Origin: JBBRBB01 sp963830175
Lineage (GTDB): Bacteria > Bacteroidota > Bacteroidia > Chitinophagales > Chitinophagaceae
NCBI GenBank assembly: GCA_963830175.1
Contig: CAWHKV010000002.1
Coordinates: forward strand, 186,001 to 250,000
Reading direction: 5' to 3'
Length of the DNA stretch: 64,000 nt
Below the pieces are notes generated by a model. The model was not told the DNA's origin and made no database searches. It worked only from the letters and a program-made list of their open reading frames with translations. Numbering within the stretch: the first letter of the stretch is position 1; the number at the start of each line of letters is the position of its first letter. The position numbers and the translations under genes were made by a program. Shown here piece after piece: positions 17,906-26,360 of this stretch.

Positions 17906-17931
17906 TTTTTAAGACCATTCCTTTACCTTTG
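17906..17931 (+). promoter_or_regulatory. Predicted atpG promoter
   Basis: TACCTTTG at 17924-17931 matches the Bacteroidota -7 consensus. A T-rich stretch about 15-20 bases upstream could serve as a weak -33 element. It would give a leader of about 60 bases and supports atpG being transcribed by itself here. Confidence 0.55.
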
Positions 17932-18000
17932 CCCCGCTAAAGTAATTCTGCAAGAATATACAGAGATCACTCGCATCTCTTCTAAATTAGTATTAAAACA

Positions 18001-18879
18001 ATGGCAGGTCAGTTAAAGGAAGTTAGAAACAGAATAAGGTCGGTTCAATCTACCCAGCAAATTACAAAAGCCATGAAAATGGTAAGTGCCGCCAAGCTAA
18101 GGCGTGCCCAGGATGCAATTATTCAAATGCGCCCTTATGCAAAGAAATTGCAGGAGATGCTAAGCAATATCATTAGTAATATTGAAGGGGGATTAAGTAT
18201 TAAACTCGCCGAAGCCAGGCCTATTGAAAAAGTTTTACTTATAGTTATTACCAGCGATCGTGGATTAGCAGGGGCATACAATTCTAACCTAGTTAAAATG
18301 GCGAAAGCTGCATTTGCTGAAAAGTACAATGCACAGTATAAAAAGAACAATGTAACTATTTGGAATATTGGTAAAAAAGGCTGGGAAAGCCTTAGTAAAC
18401 AAGGCTATAATACCAGTGATACCTATAAAGATATTTTCCTGAATTTAACATTTGAAAATGTTCAGGCTGCTTCAGAAGCTGCCATGAAGGCTTTTGAAAA
18501 CCGCGAGTTTGATGCGGTCGAAATTGTTTACAGTGAATTTAGAAACGCTGCGACCCAGCGGTTTGTTCTTGAACAGTTTTTACCCATTCCAAAAATAGAA
18601 ACAGAAGGTTCTAAAAAAGCAGATTTTATTTTCGAGCCTGAAAAGGAACAATTGATAGCCGAGCTCATGCCCAAAATCCTAAACACGCAATTATATAAGG
18701 CCGTTTTGGATGCTAATGCAAGTGAACATGGCGCTCGTATGACTGCGATGGATAAAGCCACCGAAAATGCAAATGAACTTTTAAAATCTCTCAGAATTTC
18801 TTATAACCGGGCTAGGCAGGCTGCTATTACAACAGAACTTACTGAAATTGTTAGTGGTGCTGCTGCATTAAAGGGTTAA
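18001..18879 (+). CDS. atpG: F1Fo ATP synthase gamma subunit
   Basis: Gamma is the rotating central stalk of the ATP synthase. It is 292 residues. The N-terminal coiled coil carries IRSVQSTQQITKAMKMVSAA (about residues 12-31). The C-terminal partner helix carries the family signature and ends AAITTELTEIVSGAAAL. The Rossmann-like middle includes TSDRGLAGAYNSNL. No other atp gene is adjacent; atpA commonly lies directly upstream in related genomes. The gene has its own predicted promoter and is followed by scpB after 36 bases. Confidence 0.96.
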   Translation: MAGQLKEVRNRIRSVQSTQQITKAMKMVSAAKLRRAQDAIIQMRPYAKKLQEMLSNIISNIEGGLSIKLAEARPIEKVLLIVITSDRGLAGAYNSNLVKMAKAAFAEKYNAQYKKNNVTIWNIGKKGWESLSKQGYNTSDTYKDIFLNLTFENVQAASEAAMKAFENREFDAVEIVYSEFRNAATQRFVLEQFLPIPKIETEGSKKADFIFEPEKEQLIAELMPKILNTQLYKAVLDANASEHGARMTAMDKATENANELLKSLRISYNRARQAAITTELTEIVSGAAALKG

Positions 18880-18915
18880 TTTGCCGGTTATTTTTGCTAA
18901 TAACATCCTTTTAAT

Positions 18916-19638
18916 ATGGAGCTTTCAGCTATCATTCCACATATTGAAGCCCTGATTTTTGCCAGCGATAGACCGCTAACTTCCCTGGAAGTTGTTGAGC
19001 TTGTTAATAACGCTTTTGGGTTTATGGAAGATAAAATAAACCTTGAGCAGGTTGAAGCAGCCATTGAAGGAATTTTAGAAAAATACCGGTCAGAATTTTA
19101 TCCCTTCGAAGTAATAGAAAGCGGCGGTGGCTGGCAGTTTTTAACAAAAAAAGAATTTCACCAAACTATTGGCCAACTAAATGGAGAAAAATATCTAAAG
19201 CGCCTGTCTAATGCGGCGCTAGAAACGCTTGCCATTGTTGCCTATAAACAGCCAATAACCAAAGGCGAAATAGAATCCATTCGGGGCGTTAACAGTGATT
19301 ACAGTATTCAAAAATTACTCGAAAAAGAATTAATTATAATTACAGGCAGAAATGAAAGCTTACCCGGAAAGCCTTTAATATATACCACTTCTAAAACCTT
19401 TATGGATTATTTTGGGATTAATTCAACTGATGATCTTCCCAAGATTAAAGAAGTTTTATCAGAACAATTTAATGAAGCAACATCACTAAAACATGATGGA
19501 GAAATGGAGGATGAAGAACCGGTTCCTCCTAAAAACAATCCTTTATTTGTGGTTGATGAAGCAGGCAATCTGGTTGGTAACGTAGAAGATTCTGCTAACG
19601 AAGAAGAAAACGGTAACAGCACACCATCTACCGAATAG
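18916..19638 (+). CDS. scpB: Segregation and condensation protein B
   Basis: ScpB is the kleisin-associated, winged-helix partner of SMC and ScpA in chromosome condensation. It is 240 residues. Two winged-helix domains cover about residues 1-175, with the family motif LETLAIVAYKQPITKGEIE at about 101-119, followed by GKPLIYTTSKTFMDYFGI. The last 60 residues are an acidic tail (GEMEDEEPVPPKNN and onward) probably without structure. No scpA is nearby. It lies 36 bases after atpG. Confidence 0.93.
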   Translation: MELSAIIPHIEALIFASDRPLTSLEVVELVNNAFGFMEDKINLEQVEAAIEGILEKYRSEFYPFEVIESGGGWQFLTKKEFHQTIGQLNGEKYLKRLSNAALETLAIVAYKQPITKGEIESIRGVNSDYSIQKLLEKELIIITGRNESLPGKPLIYTTSKTFMDYFGINSTDDLPKIKEVLSEQFNEATSLKHDGEMEDEEPVPPKNNPLFVVDEAGNLVGNVEDSANEEENGNSTPSTE

Positions 19639-19669
19639 TTTCATTCATTTTTTTAATTCTCACCCATTT

Positions 19670-19699
19670 TTTGAGCAGTTTGCTCAAATCGTATCTTCG
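19670..19699 (+). promoter_or_regulatory. lysA promoter with overlapping inverted repeat
   Basis: TTTG (19670-19673) and TATCTTCG (19692-19699) are spaced by 18 bases, fitting Bacteroidota -33 and -7 elements with one deviation in the -7. A perfect inverted repeat, TTTGAGCA/TGCTCAAA (19670-19688, 3-base spacer), covers the -33 element and most of the spacer, the place where a repressor would block polymerase. The lysA ATG at 19705 is only 6 bases past the -7 element, so the mRNA would be leaderless or nearly so. The hairpin could alternatively act as a weak terminator for scpB, though no T-run follows. Confidence 0.5.
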
Positions 19700-19704
19700 C
19701 GCCC

Positions 19705-20919
19705 ATGAAGCAGCAACTATCGCGTGAGCAACTTGTTCAGGTTGCCAACGAATTTAAAACGCCCCTGTACGTTTACCACGCAGAAAGAATGGAAGAACAA
19801 TTGCAAAAATTGCAACAAGCTTTCGCAAAGTGTGATGCGAAATTCTTTTATGCATGCAAGGCTCTGACCAACATTAATGTTTTAAAACTAATGAAACAGG
19901 CTGGTGCCTTTCTCGATACAGTTAGTATTAATGAAGTGAAACTTGGTTTAAAGGCCGGTTTTGATCCAAAGGATATTTTGTTTACCCCTAATTGTGTGGA
20001 TTTCGATGAAATTCAACAGGGAAAAGATTTAGGTGTCAATATCAATATAGATAACATCTCCATTCTAGAACAGTTTGGAAATAAGTTTGGCAGTTCATAC
20101 CCTGTTTGCATCAGGCTAAATCCTCATATAATGGCTGGTGGAAATTATAAAATTTCAACCGGGCATATAGATAGCAAATTTGGTATATCCATACACCAGA
20201 TGCGGCATATAGAAAGAATCGTAAAAACAACAAAAATGCATGTAACGGGTTTGCACATGCATTCAGGCAGCGAAATAAAAGATGTGAATGTATTTATCCA
20301 GGGACTGGAAGTGATGTTTGAAATGGCCCGACATTTTTCTGAACTAGAGTTTATTGATTTGGGGAGCGGCTTCAAAGTTGCATACCACGATGACGATGTT
20401 AAAACTGACATTCAGCTTTTGGGAACCAAAGTGGCAGAAGCTTTTGCGAGGTACGAACAGGAAACCGGCAAAAAATTACAGGTGTGGTTTGAGCCCGGAA
20501 AATATCTGGTGAGCGAAGCAGGTTATTTTATTGTGAAAGCCAACATTATTAAACAAACAACTGCAACTGTTTTTGTGGGCGTTAACAGCGGATTTAATCA
20601 TCTTATCCGTCCTATGTTTTATGAAGCGTATCACAAGATTGAAAACATCAGCAATCCCAATGGCGCACACCGTATTTATACCGTAGTAGGTAACATCTGC
20701 GAGACAGACACATTTGCATGGGACAGAAAGATAACAGAAGTGAGGGAAGGCGATTACCTTGTTTTTTACAATGCCGGTGCCTATGGCTATGAAATGAGCA
20801 GCAACTTTAATTCTAGATTAAAGCCTGCTGAGGTTATGTTTAAAAATAATGAAACTTTTTTGGTAAGAAAACGGGATGAATTTGAAGACCTTCTTAAAAA
20901 CCAGGTTGAAGTTATTTAA
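19705..20919 (+). CDS. lysA: Diaminopimelate decarboxylase
   Basis: This PLP enzyme converts meso-diaminopimelate to lysine, the last step of lysine synthesis. It is 404 residues. The PLP Lys is in FFYACKALTNINVLKL (about residues 47-62). The HMHSGSEI motif (about 184-191), the Gly-rich IDLGSGFKV and the C-terminal NICETDTFAWDR (about 331-342), which includes the substrate-binding Cys contributed across the dimer, are present. The fold is group III decarboxylase: TIM barrel plus beta domain. Carboxynorspermidine decarboxylase is related, but the motif set favours LysA. Confidence 0.9.
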   Translation: MKQQLSREQLVQVANEFKTPLYVYHAERMEEQLQKLQQAFAKCDAKFFYACKALTNINVLKLMKQAGAFLDTVSINEVKLGLKAGFDPKDILFTPNCVDFDEIQQGKDLGVNINIDNISILEQFGNKFGSSYPVCIRLNPHIMAGGNYKISTGHIDSKFGISIHQMRHIERIVKTTKMHVTGLHMHSGSEIKDVNVFIQGLEVMFEMARHFSELEFIDLGSGFKVAYHDDDVKTDIQLLGTKVAEAFARYEQETGKKLQVWFEPGKYLVSEAGYFIVKANIIKQTTATVFVGVNSGFNHLIRPMFYEAYHKIENISNPNGAHRIYTVVGNICETDTFAWDRKITEVREGDYLVFYNAGAYGYEMSSNFNSRLKPAEVMFKNNETFLVRKRDEFEDLLKNQVEVI

Positions 20920-21030
20920 GCCTATTTTCATCATGGCATCTTTGTTGCCCATTTGAAATATTGTAAAAACAAACTATTTTTAATAGCGCTAAGTTTATAT
21001 TATCAATAATTAACTCCTGCCAGGCAACCT

Positions 21031-21858
21031 ATGATTGAAATAAAAAGTATTAAAAAATCTTTTAGCGGAAAAGTGGTTTTAGAAGATATCAGCGGTGTGT
21101 TTGAAACCGGCAAATGCAATCTTATTATAGGTAGTAGCGGTAGCGGTAAAACCGTGTTAACCAAATGTATTGTTGGTTTATTAAAGCCCGATTCTGGCGA
21201 GGTGCTTTATGATGGTAGAAGTATTCTTACTGCAGACAGGGAAGAGCGAAAAGACCTGCGCCAGCAAATAGGTATGTTGTTCCAGGGCTCGGCACTGTTT
21301 GATTCTATGACGGTTGAACAGAATGTAAATTTTCCGCTCGACATGTTTTCTAAGATGACGTCTAAGGAGAAAAGGAAACGTGTGGACGAGGTGCTTGAAC
21401 GCGTAAATCTTACAGGCGCTAATAAAAAATTTCCGGCTGAAATTAGTGGTGGAATGAAAAAAAGAGTAGGCATTGCACGCGCAATTGTACTTAATCCTAA
21501 ATATCTTTTTTGTGATGAACCCAATAGCGGTTTAGACCCTCAAACCTCATTATTAATAGACAGGCTTATAAAAGAAATTACAGAAGAATATAATATTACA
21601 ACTATTGTAATAACCCACGACATGAACAGTGTTATGGAAATAGGAGATTATATTCTATACATGTACAAAGGAAATAAGGAATGGGAAGGTTCCAATAGAG
21701 AGATCATATTCAATAAGAGCGAGCGCCTGAACGAATTTATATTTGCCTCAGAATTTTTACAAGATGCAAAAGATATGCGTATGCTTGAAATGAAAGGACA
21801 GGTAGCCAACGATAGGGACATGGATGAGATTATTCGCTCCGGTGAAAAGCTTATTTAA
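21031..21858 (+). CDS. ABC transporter ATP-binding protein, MlaF-like
   Basis: ATPase of a phospholipid-transport (Mla/MCE-type) ABC system at the inner membrane. It is 275 residues. Walker A is GSSGSGKTVL (about residues 34-43), the Q-loop is MLFQGSALFD, the signature is ISGGMKKRVGIARAI (about 138-152) and Walker B is YLFCDEPNSGLDPQ. These features, including the GGMKKR signature and PNSGLDP, are typical of the MlaF branch. Its permease partner, normally adjacent, is absent here. An MCE/MlaD-like gene is at 33.6-34.6 kb on the other strand. A 33-residue polar C-terminal extension is present. Confidence 0.85.
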   Translation: MIEIKSIKKSFSGKVVLEDISGVFETGKCNLIIGSSGSGKTVLTKCIVGLLKPDSGEVLYDGRSILTADREERKDLRQQIGMLFQGSALFDSMTVEQNVNFPLDMFSKMTSKEKRKRVDEVLERVNLTGANKKFPAEISGGMKKRVGIARAIVLNPKYLFCDEPNSGLDPQTSLLIDRLIKEITEEYNITTIVITHDMNSVMEIGDYILYMYKGNKEWEGSNREIIFNKSERLNEFIFASEFLQDAKDMRMLEMKGQVANDRDMDEIIRSGEKLI

Positions 21859-21971
21859 TTAACTTCTGTATATATCATTCCCCAATTTTCTCATAGTCAT
21901 TAATAGACAAATATTTATTTATTACTCCTTTTTTTGGCACAGATTTTAATATCTATATACCTGTAATTTAC

Positions 21972-22060
21972 CTGTGTGGGGAAATTTTATAAAAGGAGAA
22001 GTCAAAAGAAATTTAACCCAGAGAAATTGAGACCGGGTAATGCCGGCGTAAAGAAAACAG
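21972..22060 (+). promoter_or_regulatory. Degenerate TPP riboswitch-like element, no thiamine gene downstream
   Basis: CCGGGTAATGCCGGCG (22033-22048) matches the highly conserved 3' part of thiamine pyrophosphate riboswitches (consensus about CTGGATAATGCCAGCG). Upstream, GGGG (21978-21981), the self-complementary TTTTATAAAA (21985-21994) and GGAGA (21995-21999) stand where GGGGTGC, stem P3 and GGCTGAGA are expected, and ACCC (22016-22019) is also in place. CTGT (21972-21975) can pair with ACAG (22057-22060) as closing stem P1. Several 1-2 base gaps against the consensus remain. A terminator follows, but the next gene is mutS. Confidence 0.55.
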
Positions 22061-22068
22061 AAAATTAC

Positions 22069-22101
22069 AAAAGCCCCTGCTTTCTCCAGGGGCTTTTATA
22101 G
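22069..22101 (+). terminator. Intrinsic terminator after the TPP-like element
   Basis: AAAAGCCCCTG (22069-22079) and CAGGGGCTTTT (22087-22097) form a perfect 11-base stem with a 7-base loop ending in T residues. Eight bases separate it from the end of the TPP-like element, so it could be the expression platform. A short riboswitch-terminated RNA would be the only product. Confidence 0.75.
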
Positions 22102-22139
22102 AAGAAAGCGCCGCGAAAAATCTATGAAACAACTGCAAG

Positions 22140-22171
22140 GATTGTTGCTATGCAACAATCTTTTCGGTTTT
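22140..22171 (+). terminator. Second terminator-like hairpin upstream of mutS
   Basis: GATTGTTGC (22140-22148) pairs with GCAACAATC (22152-22160) around a 3-base loop and is followed by TTTTCGGTTTT. Together with 22069-22101 it isolates mutS from upstream transcription. The rest of the 21859-22240 gap shows no convincing gene; a 33-codon frame from 22122 has no support. Confidence 0.55.
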
Positions 22172-22203
22172 AAGTATAACCTCTTCAGAAAACACCTCAA
22201 TCC

Positions 22204-22235
22204 TTTTATACAAACCATGGTTTAGGGTACATTTG
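22204..22235 (+). promoter_or_regulatory. Predicted mutS promoter, near-leaderless
   Basis: TACATTTG at 22228-22235 is a perfect -7 match. TTTT at 22204-22207 is about 20 bases upstream as a weak -33. The mutS ATG at 22241 lies only 5 bases after the -7 element, implying a leaderless or nearly leaderless mRNA. Confidence 0.5.
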
Positions 22236-22240
22236 CCGCT

Positions 22241-24847
22241 ATGGCTAAAGCAGTTTCTGAAACGCCGCTGATGCAGCAGCACAATGCCATCAAACAAAAA
22301 TACCCTGATGCAATATTGCTTTTTAGGGTAGGCGATTTTTATGAAACTTTTGGGGAAGATGCCATATTACAGCACGGGTATTGGGTATTACCTTAACCAA
22401 ACGAAACAATGGAGCAGCATTCAAGCAGTGAGTTAGCCGGTTTTCCGCATCATGCCCTCGATACCTATTTGCATAAATTGGTAAAAGCAGGCTACCGGGT
22501 AGCCATTTGCGACCAGTTAGAAGATCCCAAACAGGCAAAAGGCATTGTAAAACGGGGCGTTACCGAAATGGTAACACCCGGTATAGCCACCAGCGATAAG
22601 TTGCTTGATCATAATAGCAATAATTTCTTGCTGCAGTGCATTTTATCGATGATGAGTGCGGTATTGCCTTTCTAGATATTTCAACCGGCGAATTTTTTGT
22701 TGCCGAGGGCAATATTGAATATATGGATAAGTTGTTGCAAAGCTTTAAGCCGGCAGAAGTAATTTTTCAGCGAAGTTTTCAAAAACAGTTTAAAGAAATA
22801 TTCGGCGCTAAATTTTATACTTATACGTTAGAAAAATGGATGTTCGATGAAGCCTATGCCACAGAAAGCTTGTTAAAACATTTTCAAACACATTCCCTAA
22901 AAGGTTTTGGTATAGAAGGCATGCATTTCGGCATCATTGCAGCGGGTGCCATTTTGCATTATCTAAAAGAAACGGAGCATCCCAACCTGCAACATATTAC
23001 AGCCATTCAGCGAATTGAAAAGGAAGATCATTTATGGATGGACCGGTTTACAATTCGCAACCTTGAATTGGTTGGTGGTGGTGCGAAAATGGACTAACAC
23101 TGCTAAAAGTGCTGGATAATACCGTTAGTCCCATGGGTGCACGATTGCTGCAGCGATGGATGGTTCTCCCACTTAAAGGACATTGCATAAAATAAACGAA
23201 CGGTTACAGACGGTTGAATACATAATTAGAGATAGTGATCTGCGAAAAAAGTTACAGCATGCACATTAAACAATGTGGCGATGTTGAAAGGCTGGTAAGT
23301 AAAATACCGCTTAAAAAAATAAACCCCAGAGAAGTTGCTGCACATAGCAAGAGGGCTGCAGCATAGCGGCTACACATCAAAGAATTTTGCAGCGATAGCG
23401 ATAATGATTATCTGAAACGATTGGCCGATACCTTAAACCCATGCACGTATATAGCCGATAAAATATTAAAGGTTATTTCAGAAAATCCACCGGTAGCTGC
23501 CCGGTAAAGGCAATCTTATTAAACAGGGTATGGATGAGGAACTTGATAAATTGCGAAACATTGCCACTGGCGGAAAAGACTACCTGCTGCAAATGCAACA
23601 AAACGAAGCAGCGACACAGGATTTCATCTTTAAAGATAGGGTTCAATAATGTGTTTGGCTATTACCTGGAAGTAACAAACCTGCATAAGAAAAAAGTGCC
23701 GTCGGGTTGGATGCGCAAACAAACATTAGCCAATGCAGAAGATATATTACACAAGAATTAAAGGAATATGAAGAAAAGATAATCGGTGCCGAAGAAAAAA
23801 TACTTGCAATTGAAATGCACCTAGTATGATAAGATTTTGATGGAATTGCAGGATTACTTGAACCCATTCAAACAAATGGAAATATGCTCGCGGTGCTTGA
23901 TTGCCTGCTTTGTTTTGCCAAAATGCTTTGCAGTATAATTATAAAAAGCCTGAACTGCATACACGGGCAGGCATTACAGCTGGTTAAACAGCCGCCATCC
24001 TGTTATTGAACGAAACCTCCCACCAGGCGAACAGTATATTGCGAATGACATTGTATTAGATCCCGGGTGAAGAGCAGATCATTATTCTTACTGGTCCGAA
24101 CATGAGCGGTAAAAGTGCATTATTACGGCAAACAGCATTGATTACTTTAATGGCCCACATGGGCAGCTTTGTTCCTGCCGATGCGGCAAAGGTTCCGCTA
24201 ACTGATAAAATTTTTACCCGGGTTGGCGCCAGCGATAATGTGAGTGGGGGTGAAAGCACATTTATGGTTGAGATGAATGAAACGGCCAGCATCATCAATA
24301 ACATTTACCCTGCGAAGTCTGGTACTGCTTGATGAAATAGGCAGGGGTACCAGTACTTATGATGGCATATCAATAGCATGGAGCATTGTCGAATTTTTAC
24401 ATGCATCACCCGGTGCACCCAAAACTTTATTTGCCACACATTACCACGAATTAAATGAACTGGAAAACAAATTACCCCGCGTAAAAAATTATCATATCAC
24501 CAATAAAGAAGCAGGCAATAAAATTATTTTTCTTACGAAAGTTGGCCCCCGGTGGCAGTACACACAGCTTCGGAATACATGTTGCAAAAATGGCAGGTAT
24601 GCCTCCGGAAATCATTCACCGGGCTAATGAGATTCTTCAGCAGTTAGAAGACAAACATGCCTCTGTTCCCGATGGACAAAAACATAAGAACATCAGTGCG
24701 CCCAAAGTTCAGTTATCCATATTTGACGTACATACGCAAACTTTCAATCAAATGCGTGAAATACTTGAAAGTATAGATATAAACCGTTTAACACCTGTAG
24801 AGGCATTAATGAAGCTTAATGAGGTCAAAAGTTTATTAAAGTCATAG
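22241..24847 (+). pseudogene. mutS: DNA mismatch repair protein MutS, interrupted by many frameshifts
   Basis: MutS recognises mismatches and small loops to start mismatch repair. Fragments in changing frames together cover the whole protein. The N-terminal mismatch-binding FRVGDFYETFGEDA (about residue 28 on) has the Phe-x-Glu-type motif. Later segments include HSSSELAGFPHHALDTYLHK, GIAFLDISTGEFF, Walker A GPNMSGKSALLRQ (about 24098), Walker B LLDEIGRGTSTYD (about 24327) and FATHYHELNEL. I count at least fifteen single-base frame changes between about 22367 and 24545, both insertions and deletions, yet every fragment keeps conserved MutS sequence. This is either a poorly sequenced patch or a very recent pseudogene. 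Confidence 0.85.
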
Positions 24848-24948
24848 CCTGTATTAATTCAATGTTATTTTATCTCTTCTGTTTTGCTCGCTTCATCCCA
24901 AATATTTAGTTTGTATTTTGCAGAAGGCATCGTAGTAAAAATACAAGC

Positions 24949-26340
24949 ATGAATTATTTAATAAAAAACACGCGCATTGTAAATGAAGGAAAGATCGTTG
25001 AAGGGGATGTGTTGTTGCGCAACGGTAGAATAGAAAAAGTGGGTGGTACTATAAGTTCTCTAAATAACTGTAAAGAAATTAACGGTGAAGGGTTGTACAC
25101 TATGCCTGGTGCAATTGATGATCAGGTGCATTTTCGCGAACCTGGTCTAACACACAAAGCTAGTATATATACCGAATCGAAAGCAGCTTTGGCGGGTGGC
25201 ATTACAAGTTTTATGGAAATGCCAAATACTGTTCCGCCGGTATTTACAGAAGAATTACTTGAAAATAAATACCAGATAGCATCAACCTCTTCACTTGGTA
25301 ATTTTTCTTTTTACATGGGTACTTCTAATGATAATATTGAGGAGATACTCAAAATAAACAAGAATAAAAACAATGTTTGCGGCGTAAAAATATTTATGGG
25401 TTCATCAACCGGAAATCTATTGGTAGAAAATCCCTTAATGCTTGACCGTGTATTTGGAGAAAGTGAATTACTCATTGCCACACATTGTGAAGATGAACAA
25501 GTGATCAAAAACAATTATAAGGTATTGAAGGAAGCCAAGAAGTTTCTTGAACCATCAGCCCACCCCATCATCAGAAATGAAGAAGGTTGTTTTTTGTCTT
25601 CTTTCAAAGCTATTCAATACGCAAAAAAATATAACAGCCGTTTACACATATTGCACATTAGTACAGCTAAGGAGTTGCAATTATTCAGTAATATGCTACC
25701 GCTGAAACACAAAAGAATTACTGCAGAGGTTTGTGTGCATCACCTGCATTTTTCTGCGAATGACTATGCATTACTTGGCAACCAAATAAAATGTAATCCA
25801 GCAATTAAACCCAAAGAAAATAAAGCAGCCTTGTGGGAAGCTTTACTGGATAACAGGCTCGATGTTATTGCTACAGATCATGCTCCACACACCTTACAGG
25901 AGAAGGGTTTTAAAAGAAACAGTAACAATGAGCTTTTAGAAGTATATGCATTGGAAGATGAGGCATATGAAAAATCGCATGCAGGTTTGCCTCTGGTTCA
26001 ACATGGCTTACCATTGATGATGCATTACGTAAAACAGGGAAAAATTAGTATAGAAAAGGTGGTGGAAAAAATGTGTCATGCAGTGGCTATTTGCTTCCAG
26101 GTAAAAGATCGTGGATTTATAAGGGAAGGATATTTTGCAGACGTGGTAATGATAGACCCTGAGAAAACATTCACGGCCCGTGCCGGTAATGTTTTGTATA
26201 AGTGTGGATGGAGCCCATTCGAAAATTTTGAATTTCCTGCATCCATTGTAAAGACTTTTGTTAATGGTAATCTGGTGTATGACGAAGGAATATTTTACGA
26301 ATCAATTAAAGGCAACAGGCTTCAATTTGAAAGAGAATAG
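24949..26340 (+). CDS. pyrC: Dihydroorotase
   Basis: Cyclises N-carbamoyl-aspartate to dihydroorotate in pyrimidine synthesis. It is 463 residues of the amidohydrolase fold. Expected metal or catalytic residues are Lys147 in GVKIFMGSSTG (carboxylated Lys), His179 in IATHCEDE, His236 in LHILHISTAKE and Asp310 in ATDHAPH. The usual DxHxH motif reads DDQVHFREPG, so the first metal His is Gln59 and only His61 remains. I recall this variant from other Bacteroidota dihydroorotases. Allantoinase or hydantoinase are alternatives, but FREPGLTHK favours dihydroorotase. The reading frame is clean, in contrast to mutS just upstream. Confidence 0.88.
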   Translation: MNYLIKNTRIVNEGKIVEGDVLLRNGRIEKVGGTISSLNNCKEINGEGLYTMPGAIDDQVHFREPGLTHKASIYTESKAALAGGITSFMEMPNTVPPVFTEELLENKYQIASTSSLGNFSFYMGTSNDNIEEILKINKNKNNVCGVKIFMGSSTGNLLVENPLMLDRVFGESELLIATHCEDEQVIKNNYKVLKEAKKFLEPSAHPIIRNEEGCFLSSFKAIQYAKKYNSRLHILHISTAKELQLFSNMLPLKHKRITAEVCVHHLHFSANDYALLGNQIKCNPAIKPKENKAALWEALLDNRLDVIATDHAPHTLQEKGFKRNSNNELLEVYALEDEAYEKSHAGLPLVQHGLPLMMHYVKQGKISIEKVVEKMCHAVAICFQVKDRGFIREGYFADVVMIDPEKTFTARAGNVLYKCGWSPFENFEFPASIVKTFVNGNLVYDEGIFYESIKGNRLQFERE

Positions 26341-26360
26341 CATTATAGATAAATCCATAT

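Noticed and set aside
22122..22220. A 33-codon frame starting MKQLQGLLLCNN between the TPP-like element and mutS
   Set aside because: It runs through the second terminator-like hairpin, has no known domain and is most likely chance.
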